Assembly (NCBI GenBank): GCA_025450405.1
Contig: JANWHL010000010.1
Span: 1-13,896, forward strand
Direction: 5' to 3'
Source of the DNA: Ktedonobacterales bacterium
GTDB taxonomy: Bacteria > Chloroflexota > Ktedonobacteria > Ktedonobacterales > JADMIN01
DNA length: 13,896 nucleotides
A program made the position numbers and the translations under genes. Numbering within the stretch: the first letter of the stretch is position 1; each line of letters opens with the position of its first letter. Below are positions 1-5,188 of this stretch, in pieces. The notes under the pieces were generated by a model, which worked only from the letters and a program-made list of their open reading frames with translations, had not been told where the DNA came from and searched no databases.

Positions 1-203
1 CCGCGCCGTCGCGGGCACCAGAACACTATACAAGAAGCGTACCGACAGGCACCCCGACCGGGAACACATCATATCACATGGCGCAAGCCTGCCCGAACAT
101 CCCGCCGGGCACGCCATATTCGGCTAGCCCGCCTCGACCAGCCACGCTCGCGATTCAGACCATTCCCCGTGATCCAGACGATTCCCCATTGCTACTACGT
201 GGC
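1..203. other. Non-coding left edge
   Basis: I see no convincing gene here. Frame 1 of the plus strand is open from the edge to about 207, but its translation is Arg/His/Pro-rich and resembles no family I know. On the minus strand a TATAGT hexamer at about 28-33 (plus-strand ACTATA) could be a -10 box for a gene leaving the window to the left, but no good -35 hexamer accompanies it. Confidence 0.3.
152..187 (-). repeat. 17-bp imperfect direct repeat, period 19, IS-end-like
   Basis: Two 17-bp copies, 152-168 and 171-187, differ at two positions and are separated by GT. Read on the minus strand the unit is GTCTGGATCACGGGGAAT-like, and a third degraded copy seems to continue to the left. Multiple copies of short motifs of this style occur at the ends of IS21-like elements, so this may be the end of an element lying beyond the left edge. 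No transposase or terminal inverted repeat is visible, so that reading is only a resemblance. The repeat sits 17 bases past the stop codon of the neighbouring membrane-protein gene. Confidence 0.4.
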
Positions 204-1121
204 TTAGACCACAAGGTTGTCGCGCCGGCGCCGCAACACCAGTAAGATGAATTGGTACATCGCGAAGAGCTCGACACCAAAGGGGAGATAGCCGGTGTAG
301 CCAGGGAGCGGCATGGCGAAGAGATGCGGCGCGCTGTCGAAGCCGGGCACCGTGTAGTACCAGTTGGGCAGCGCCCGCGAGTTCCACATCTCCCAGAAGA
401 AGCCGCAGCACAGCGCCGCGAGTGGGAGCGCGACGAAGAAGCGCCAGTCGCCAGCGAGCAAGTGCCCGGCCGCCGATTTGCGGCGCGCCAGGTTATTGAT
501 GGGGTCGAGCAGGAATGCCAGGCACAGCCAGACGAACCCGTAGGTCCGCAGGGGCAGGAACCACGGCACGGCGACCATGGCCACGCCAACGGCGATGAGC
601 GACAGCGCCGCGGGCACGGGCAGCCGCGGCCCGACATCAGATGGCGCGAGCCGCGGGCGCAGGCCAGGGAAACTGGCGAAGAGCTCAGCCACCTCCATGA
701 CGGCGGGTAGCACCGTGGCGAAGTCGAGAGTCGTGATGGCAACATACGGGATCAGCGCGTAAACATGATCGAGACGGTAATGCCAGTTCTGCACTGGGAC
801 GTTCAAGGCTTCGAACGTCCACCAGAATGGCGCGGAGTAGACAAAGAGCAGGACGAAGCGCTTCAGGCTCCGCCGCAGCGGCGAGGTGCCCGTGCGCGCC
901 ACGTTCAGTCCGTCGACGAAGAGGATGAAGCCCGTCCACAGGAAGAAGAAGGTGTAGGGCCAGGGTCCCACGCGTGCCCACGACGAATACCAGGAAAGCA
1001 GATTGACGAGCAAACCCACGTACGCGTAGACGGGCACGCGCAGCGGAAATGGGCGCGGCGCCGCCAGCACGCGTGGCATGCCCAGTTCCGGACGGACGTC
1101 GGGGGTCGTTTCTGTGGCCAT
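204..1121 (-). CDS. Multi-pass membrane protein of unknown function
   Basis: This is a 305-residue protein with about seven or eight hydrophobic segments (approximately residues 31-48, 54-70, 88-104, 120-148, 168-190, 192-207, 226-243 and 270-296). Aromatic and acidic motifs lie in or near the membrane: WWTFEALN (100-107), FFWEMWNSRALPNWYYTVPG (241-260) and GYLPFGVELFAMYQF (277-291). These look like conserved family motifs rather than random hydrophobic sequence, and I associate the WE-WN / Y-P / PFG-E pattern with conserved hypothetical membrane proteins without an assigned reaction. The C-terminus is basic (RRRR). The start at 1121 has a GAGGAG Shine-Dalgarno-like sequence about 12 bases upstream, which is a little far; Met15 (1079) is a weaker alternative. 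The nearest upstream gene on this strand is the alpha/beta hydrolase, 404 bases away, so joint transcription is doubtful. A carotenoid-cyclase-like membrane enzyme is a conceivable but unsupported alternative. Confidence 0.85.
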   Translation of the reverse strand: MATETTPDVRPELGMPRVLAAPRPFPLRVPVYAYVGLLVNLLSWYSSWARVGPWPYTFFFLWTGFILFVDGLNVARTGTSPLRRSLKRFVLLFVYSAPFWWTFEALNVPVQNWHYRLDHVYALIPYVAITTLDFATVLPAVMEVAELFASFPGLRPRLAPSDVGPRLPVPAALSLIAVGVAMVAVPWFLPLRTYGFVWLCLAFLLDPINNLARRKSAAGHLLAGDWRFFVALPLAALCCGFFWEMWNSRALPNWYYTVPGFDSAPHLFAMPLPGYTGYLPFGVELFAMYQFILLVLRRRRDNLVV

Positions 1122-1525
1122 CGGGCGGATCGTCTCCTCAGCGTCTCGCGCATCCCATCATGCGCACCGCGTCGCGCGCATCGCGCGGGCTCGCGCCCAG
1201 GGGAACGTCCCCGGGAATCGCCGGACCAGTTCTAGGGGTGCGGTGGCCACCGGCCGGCAGGGCCTCGCGGCATCCCGGGGCGCCCGCGCCCCGTCTGTCT
1301 GGCCCCGTCCGTCCGGCCGAGGTTGGCCATGCGAGGCCTCACTCGGCGCAAGAAGAGGGCCACCATCAGGCATCTACGGTTGACCTCCACGGCCGGACGC
1401 GCGCATCGTCCCAGCCGTGGCGCCATTCGTCGTGTCGAACCTGATGGCACGGTGTTCGCATCATACCACCGCGCGCCAGCCGCGGACCACGTCATGCCTG
1501 GGTCGCCGCCGGGCGCTGTGGCCGC
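1122..1525. other. 404-base intergenic stretch with hairpins and a possible promoter
   Basis: No supported gene lies here: the open frames are Arg/Pro/Gly/Ala-rich shadows without start signals. It contains two compact stem-loops, GGGGAACGTCCCC at 1200-1212 (5-bp stem) and GGGGCGCCCGCGCCCC at 1277-1292 (6-bp stem, loop CCCG). Neither is followed by a T-run on either strand. On the minus strand a TATGAT hexamer (plus-strand 1460-1465) is a possible -10 box for the membrane-protein gene, which would give it a leader of roughly 330 bases. I found no good -35 hexamer with it. Confidence 0.35.
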
Positions 1526-2161
1526 TCACGCGCCGAAATACGCCAGGATCGCGGCCCGCAGCTCGCTCTGGTGATCGGTGAAGAAGTGGTCCGTGCCTGG
1601 CACGGTGACCAGCCGCTTGGGCTCGGGCAGCGCATCGAACCACGGGCGCAGCGCGGCGGGCGGGCCATACTCGTCGCGCTCGCCCTGGACGATCAGCTTG
1701 GGCTTGGCGCAGCCCGCCAGAGCATCCACCGGCAGCGAGCCCGTCGGCACGCCCGCGCCGACGATCTGGCGCACGCGATCGTCCGCGCAGCCAATCGGCA
1801 GCCCCACCCACGCCCCGAACGAGAATCCCGCCAGGCAGAGTGGTACGCCCGGAAACCGCGCCGCCAGCGCATCCAGCGCGATACGGACATCCTCCGCCTC
1901 GCCCACACCCTCGCCATAGGCGCCAGTGCTCCGTCCCACCCCCCGAAAGTTGAAGCGGAGGGACGGCATGCCCACCTCGCCCAGCGCCTCGGCGATGCGG
2001 AAGACCACCTTGTTGTGCATGGTGCCGCCGCCCAGTGGATGCGGATGGCAGACGAGCGCCGCCATGCGCGGTGGCCCGCCGTCGGCGGCGTCGGAGGTGC
2101 GGAGCAGCGCCTCCAGCATGCCATGCGGGGCCGGGATGTCAAACGCTTCGAGCCGCGACAC
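1526..2161 (-). CDS. Alpha/beta hydrolase (COG2945-like, dienelactone-hydrolase fold)
   Basis: This is a soluble serine hydrolase of 211 residues, the usual size of the small COG2945-type alpha/beta hydrolases. The catalytic triad is readable: nucleophile Ser114 in GFSFGA (111-116), Asp163 in GERDEYGPP and His192 in GTDHFF. The family hallmarks HPHPLGGGTMHN (39-50) and LRFNFRGVGRSTG (68-80), which shape the oxyanion hole and an active-site loop, are present. The substrate cannot be told from sequence; members act on esters or related acyl compounds. I chose the GTG start at 2161 because GAAGGA lies 8 bases upstream and homology begins there. A longer frame reaching 2329 is open, but its first 56 residues are low-quality Arg/Pro/Ala sequence and would cross the likely promoter. 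Cytoplasmic; no signal peptide. It is divergent from the protease fragment and gtrA. Confidence 0.9.
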   Translation of the reverse strand: MSRLEAFDIPAPHGMLEALLRTSDAADGGPPRMAALVCHPHPLGGGTMHNKVVFRIAEALGEVGMPSLRFNFRGVGRSTGAYGEGVGEAEDVRIALDALAARFPGVPLCLAGFSFGAWVGLPIGCADDRVRQIVGAGVPTGSLPVDALAGCAKPKLIVQGERDEYGPPAALRPWFDALPEPKRLVTVPGTDHFFTDHQSELRAAILAYFGA

Positions 2162-2198
2162 GGGGCGGGTCCTTCGTGGGGTAGGGGACGGCCACCAG

Positions 2199-2204
2199 AG
2201 TATA
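2199..2204 (-). promoter_or_regulatory. Candidate -10 box for the alpha/beta hydrolase gene
   Basis: TATACT read on the minus strand (plus-strand AGTATA) is a near-consensus -10 hexamer in very GC-rich surroundings, about 38 bases upstream of the GTG start at 2161. The implied leader is about 30 bases and includes the Shine-Dalgarno sequence. No good -35 hexamer is visible 16-18 bases further upstream. Confidence 0.4.
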
Positions 2205-2337
2205 CCGCGGCGGCTCGCGCCACGGCCGGCGGCCGACAGCGCCGCTCTGCCCGACTCGCCCGGCCAGGCACGCTGGGCGGTCTGCGGGCATGCCGCATGC
2301 CATACCAATTTGAGGGACGAAAACGGCAAAGGAGTGG

Positions 2338-2502
2338 ATGACCCACGCGGTCGTAGCTCATGCGCCTGGCGGTGAGCCGGTCCGCTTGGAAAGGCTCGAT
2401 GGACTGATCGGTTCAGACATCTGGAGCACCTTCGGCGCGATCACCATCAGGTACCAAACGGGCACGCTGACCGTCTACAACACCCGGTCGCGGAGCGGCT
2501 GA
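2338..2502 (+). pseudogene. C-terminal fragment of a retropepsin-like aspartic protease
   Basis: A 54-codon reading frame ends at TGA 2500-2502. Its core, LDGLIGSDIWSTFGAITIRY (residues 20-39) followed by QTGTLTV, matches the second-half signature of bacterial retropepsin-like proteases: a G-(I/L)-(I/L)-G-(S/A)-D-x-(L/W) turn, then F-G-x-(V/I)-T-I-D-Y-x-x-G-x-L. The N-terminal half with the catalytic Asp-Thr-Gly is missing. An in-frame TGA lies at 2311-2313, and I found no such motif in the other plus-strand frames upstream. An AAAGGAG sequence precedes the ATG at 2338 with only 3 bases between, so translation of the fragment is possible, but it cannot be an active protease alone. I read it as a truncated remnant. 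A short independent gene that resembles the family by chance is the alternative. Arg replaces the common Asp in the ITIRY segment. Confidence 0.5.
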
Positions 2503-2660
2503 CACACCCCTTGGCCCGACTTGAGCGGTAGCTCGATCCGGTGATACGGTCAGGGAATTTGCCGGCGTGTGGTACGATTGCCGGAAGGCGGGCGCCACCC
2601 GGAGATCGGGCGACCGTTGACGATATGCGCGCGATAGCACGCGCCAGAATAGGTGAGGGC

Positions 2661-3275
2661 ATGACGGAACACGTGGTGAGCACCGAGCGGATGGATGCGC
2701 CGGGCGCGAGTCAAGGGAGTCAGGCGGAAAGCGCGCCAACACGGGCCGCCATGATCACCGCGCGGGCAGTGGCTCATCCGCCGCTGGAGCCAACGTACGC
2801 GCCAACGGGATTCGCGCTGGTGGACGACCTGCTGGCGCGGGCGGATGCGCTGACGCAGGGCAAGGCGGGACTCCTACAGCGCACGGTCAGCTATCTGATC
2901 ATTGGCGGCACCGCGGCCGTCGTCAACCTGGTCTGCCTCTGGCTCTTTCTCGACGTCTTGCTGCGTGGGCTTTCGCTGGGCCCGCGCTACGTGATCGCGC
3001 AGATCATCGCCACCGAGGTCTCGATCCTCGCCAACTTCATCCCCAATGACTACTTCACCTTCAGCCGCCTGCCCGGCCACGCACGGGCCTGGTGGGTCCG
3101 CTGCCTGCGCTTCCACTCAACCACGCTGGTGGGCGTGGCGGTGACGCTCTCGGTGAGCTTCTCGCTCTTCCATTGGTTCGGGCTGCCGGCGCTCGTCGCC
3201 CAGGCCATCGCCATCCTGATCGGCCTGGTCTTCAACTTCACTCTGCACCACGTCTGGACCTATCGCCATCTCTAG
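2661..3275 (+). CDS. GtrA-family membrane protein
   Basis: GtrA-like proteins are small four-helix membrane proteins linked to polyprenyl-phosphate-sugar use in wall, teichoic-acid or O-antigen glycosylation. A flippase or accessory role is the usual proposal. Here the domain spans about residues 72-204 with four hydrophobic segments (76-102, 108-128, 152-171, 175-197). The two signature segments after helices 2 and 4 are present: ILANFIPNDYFTF (122-134) and FNFTLHHVWTYR (191-202). About 70 residues of Ala/Pro-rich, probably disordered N-terminus precede the domain, longer than in minimal members of about 130 residues. I chose ATG 2661 because AGGTGA lies 4 bases upstream; the frame is open back to a GTG at 2541, but that part is not homologous-looking. 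The gene converges on the 77-residue gene with 2 bases between stops. The nearby GT-C enzyme and isomerase support a lipid-linked sugar role by inference. Confidence 0.88.
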   Translation: MTEHVVSTERMDAPGASQGSQAESAPTRAAMITARAVAHPPLEPTYAPTGFALVDDLLARADALTQGKAGLLQRTVSYLIIGGTAAVVNLVCLWLFLDVLLRGLSLGPRYVIAQIIATEVSILANFIPNDYFTFSRLPGHARAWWVRCLRFHSTTLVGVAVTLSVSFSLFHWFGLPALVAQAIAILIGLVFNFTLHHVWTYRHL

Positions 3276-3277
3276 GA

Positions 3278-3511
3278 TCAGAGCGGTTGAGCGCGCGCGT
3301 ACGTCGGGGCCAGTTCGGGATACCCGCCGCCCGCTGGGCTCTGCGCCCCTTGTAGCGAGGGCAAGAGGATCCAGAAGATCAGCAGGGCCGCGATGATGAT
3401 GGCCACGATGACCACACCGCCCCCACTCTTGGGCTTCTCCTCCTTCGCGGGCTTGATCTTCACTTCCACCTCGAATTTCAGCGAGGCGGCACCGTTCTTG
3501 TCATCGGCCAT
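3278..3511 (-). CDS. Small single-span membrane protein, unknown
   Basis: This protein has 77 residues. A charged N-terminal half (KFEVEVKIKPAKEEKPK at about 12-28, rich in Lys and Glu with alternating Val/Ile that could form a beta strand) is followed by one strong membrane segment (about 33-52, VVIVAIIIAALLIFWILLP) and a short Gly/Pro/Ala tail. There is no cleavable signal, so a membrane-anchored protein with its charged part in the cytoplasm is likely. The start is firm: AGGGAGG lies 7 bases upstream of ATG 3511. Its stop is 2 bases from the gtrA stop on the other strand, so neither gene has room for a private terminator. I do not recognise a family and assign no function. Confidence 0.8.
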   Translation of the reverse strand: MADDKNGAASLKFEVEVKIKPAKEEKPKSGGGVVIVAIIIAALLIFWILLPSLQGAQSPAGGGYPELAPTYARAQPL

Positions 3512-3855
3512 GGGTTGGCCTCCCTACGCGGATCGTGTAACGCTACCTCTCGCCTCCTTGTCGGGCAGACGCCGCTCACCAGTGTATCGATCACCGGTCT
3601 AAGCGAGCGCGATTCGCGAAGCACTATCGATGCCAGATCGCGCGCTCTTCCAACTGGTCTCATCCACGCTCGCGCGATCGCTAGCTCTCCCGATCGCGTC
3701 CACCAGCCCCGACTCTTCTCCGCGACCGCCGGGGTCCCGTTGGCGGTGGACGGCGCGCCCTCCACCCGGCGCGCGCCGCGCGTCCGTTGCGCCACTTCGC
3801 CTGGGACCTTTGCCGCCGCCCCCCGAACACAGGCGGCCTACGAGCGCCCCGGCGT
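3512..3855. other. Intergenic region upstream of the 77-residue gene
   Basis: This 344-base stretch lies between the end of idi2 and the start of the small membrane-protein gene, both on the minus strand. A minus-strand TACACT (plus 3581-3586) is a possible -10 box about 75 bases upstream of the start codon. Two dyads lie upstream of it: CGCGATTCGCG (3608-3618) and the arms CGCGATCG/CGATCGCG (3673-3680 and 3691-3698). Just past the idi2 stop, GCCGCC and GGCGGC arms could form a hairpin on the minus strand, without a T-run. No gene is supported; the open plus-strand frames are antisense continuations. Confidence 0.35.
3673..3698. repeat. Perfect 8-bp inverted repeat, 10-base spacer
   Basis: The arms CGCGATCG (3673-3680) and CGATCGCG (3691-3698) are exact reverse complements around a 10-base spacer. 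Each arm contains the self-complementary CGATCG, so the site could be a stem-loop or a binding site with two half-sites about one helical turn or more apart. It lies in non-coding DNA upstream of the 77-residue gene and past the end of idi2, without a T-run, which argues against a simple terminator. Confidence 0.45.
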
Positions 3856-4995
3856 TCACCGCCCGCGCCGCGCCGCCATGCGCAGCTCGTCTTCGAAGCC
3901 GCGCGGCTCCAACCATGCGCGCGTCTCGCCGCCAACGACTACCGGCGCCCCGCGCAGCGCCGCCACGCTGGCGCAGCCCGCCAGCCACATCGCCGTGCGC
4001 AGCTCTAGCAGCGTCTGATCAATCAGCGCGCGCAGGGCGTCCTCCCCCTCGCTGGCGGCGCGGAGGAACGGGAATCCCATTGCCGCCGCGGTGGCGCCCA
4101 GGGCGATCGCGCGCGCCACATCCAGCCCGCTCCGCACGCCGCCCGTGGCCACGATGGCCACTTCCGCCGACGCCGCGCGTGTCTCGACCACCGAGATGGG
4201 CGTGGGGATGCCCCAGTCGCGGAAGAGCTCTCCCAGGGCCGCGGCCGCGTCGTCGCCCCGGTCGCGCGCCCGGTGCGCCTCCATGGCGGCCATGCTGCTG
4301 CCGCCCGCCCCGCCGACGTCAATCGCCGTGACCCCGGCGCCGACCAACTCCCGCGCCTGCTCAAAGCTGATGCCCGCACCGGTCTCCTTGGCCATCACCG
4401 GCACGTTCGCGCCCGCGACGATCACCCGCAGCGCGTCGAGGACACCGCGCGCGCGCCCGTCGCCCTCAGGCTGGGCGGCTTCCTGAAGATAGTTCAGGTG
4501 GACGATGAGCGCGTCCGCCCGGATCATTTCCACGGCCGCTCGCGCCTCGGCGAGCGTGAACGGGGGACGGCGCTCCTGCGCGATGAGCTGCGGCGCCCCG
4601 ATGTTGGCCATGAGGAAGGCGGTGGGAGCGCGCTCGCGGACGACGGCGTAGGTCTCCGCCAGGCCCGGCGTGACGACCGCCGCGCGCTGACTGCCCACGC
4701 CCATCGCCAGGCCATTCGCCTCGGCCGCGGCGGCGAGTCGCGCGTTGATCGCCGCCACATCGGGATGCCCGCCCGTGAGCGACGAGATCACCAGCGGCGC
4801 CCGCAGGCGCCGCCCCAGGAACTCCACGCTGAGGTCAATCTCGTCCAGATCCACCTCCGGCAGCGCGCGATGGATCAGGCGCACATCGGCCCAGGACGCC
4901 ATCTGCGGCGCGGCGACGTCGCGGCCGAGCGCCACGGCCACGTGCTCGGCCTTACGCCGCGTGGTCTCGTCGGGCCGCGTGGTCTCGTCGGGCAT
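3856..4995 (-). CDS. fni: Type 2 isopentenyl-diphosphate delta-isomerase
   Basis: This is an FMN- and NADPH-dependent cytoplasmic isomerase that interconverts isopentenyl and dimethylallyl diphosphate, the starter for polyprenyl lipids, quinones and carotenoids. The 379-residue product is near the usual length of about 350 and has a TIM-barrel layout. The family motifs appear in order: RKAEHV (14-19), ISSLTGG (70-76), GSQRAA (101-106), ANIGAPQL (130-137), HLNYLQEAAQPEGD (166-179, with the Mg- and substrate-binding Gln and Glu), AKETGAGIS (202-210), DVGGAGGSS (226-234), WGIPT (261-265) and the FMN-phosphate segment ATGGVRSG (283-290). The start at 4995 follows GGAGG by 7 bases; an upstream in-frame ATG at 5061 lacks this. 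The N-terminus carries an exact duplication, PDETTR twice. The gene lies 177 bases downstream of the GT-C glycosyltransferase on the same strand and may be co-transcribed with it. Confidence 0.96.
   Translation of the reverse strand: MPDETTRPDETTRRKAEHVAVALGRDVAAPQMASWADVRLIHRALPEVDLDEIDLSVEFLGRRLRAPLVISSLTGGHPDVAAINARLAAAAEANGLAMGVGSQRAAVVTPGLAETYAVVRERAPTAFLMANIGAPQLIAQERRPPFTLAEARAAVEMIRADALIVHLNYLQEAAQPEGDGRARGVLDALRVIVAGANVPVMAKETGAGISFEQARELVGAGVTAIDVGGAGGSSMAAMEAHRARDRGDDAAAALGELFRDWGIPTPISVVETRAASAEVAIVATGGVRSGLDVARAIALGATAAAMGFPFLRAASEGEDALRALIDQTLLELRTAMWLAGCASVAALRGAPVVVGGETRAWLEPRGFEDELRMAARRGR
4957..4992. repeat. Exact 18-bp tandem duplication at the idi2 N-terminus
   Basis: Two identical copies of CCGCGTGGTCTCGTCGGG (4957-4974 and 4975-4992) encode Pro-Asp-Glu-Thr-Thr-Arg twice, directly after the initiator Met. 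The absence of any mismatch suggests a recent duplication. Confidence 0.9.
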
Positions 4996-5132
4996 GGCAC
5001 GGCCTCCGTTTCGATCTCCACTCACGATGGGCCGCCCCCATCGCGCATGGATGCGGCGCATAGAGGCGAAGGAGGAGTGCGCCGCGTCACGTGGGCACCA
5101 TGGCGTCCGGTGGGCACGTTCGGTGCCAGGCC

Positions 5133-5188
5133 AGCGGTCCGATGTCAGCGGCCCGATGTCAGTGCCCCGGTGTCAGCGGCCCGAGGCG
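5133..5188. repeat. 14-bp tandem array over the glycosyltransferase stop codon
   Basis: Four head-to-tail 14-bp units begin at 5133, 5147, 5161 and 5175. The consensus is AGCGGCCCGATGTC; unit 2 is exact, units 1, 3 and 4 have one to three differences. The stop codon of the GT-C gene (5173-5175, minus strand) lies across the boundary of units 3 and 4. Because 14 is not a multiple of three, loss or gain of a unit on the coding side would shift the frame and change the protein's end. Confidence 0.8.

Larger units (their letters stand above)
2162..2660. other. Intergenic region between hydrolase and gtrA
   Basis: Besides the protease fragment (2338-2502), this 499-base stretch holds the likely hydrolase promoter and the likely gtrA promoter. 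For gtrA, two weak options are visible on the plus strand: TTGAGC (2521-2526) with TACGGT (2545-2550) at 18-base spacing, and TACGAT at 2573-2578 without a clear -35. A small inverted repeat, GAGC-GGTA-GCTC, lies within the first option. The rest shows no gene. Confidence 0.35.

Noticed and set aside
1..207. Edge-open plus-strand frame as the end of a gene coming from the left
   Set aside because: The translation is compositionally poor, and it crosses the direct repeat at 152-187 and the stop of the opposite gene without any recognisable motif.
1200..1292. Stem-loops at 1200-1212 and 1277-1292 as terminators of the hydrolase transcript
   Set aside because: Neither has a T-run on the relevant strand and both are over 200 bases past the stop; short GC stems arise easily in this composition.
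2162..2329. N-terminal extension of the alpha/beta hydrolase to 2329
   Set aside because: The extension has no homology-like sequence and covers a likely -10 box, while the GTG at 2161 has a well-placed Shine-Dalgarno sequence.
2665..2680. CACGTG-centred words (near 2670, 4938 and 5088) as possible parS sites
   Set aside because: parS needs matching arms (TGTTTCACGTGAAACA-like). None of the three has them, so no canonical parS is called in the window by eye.
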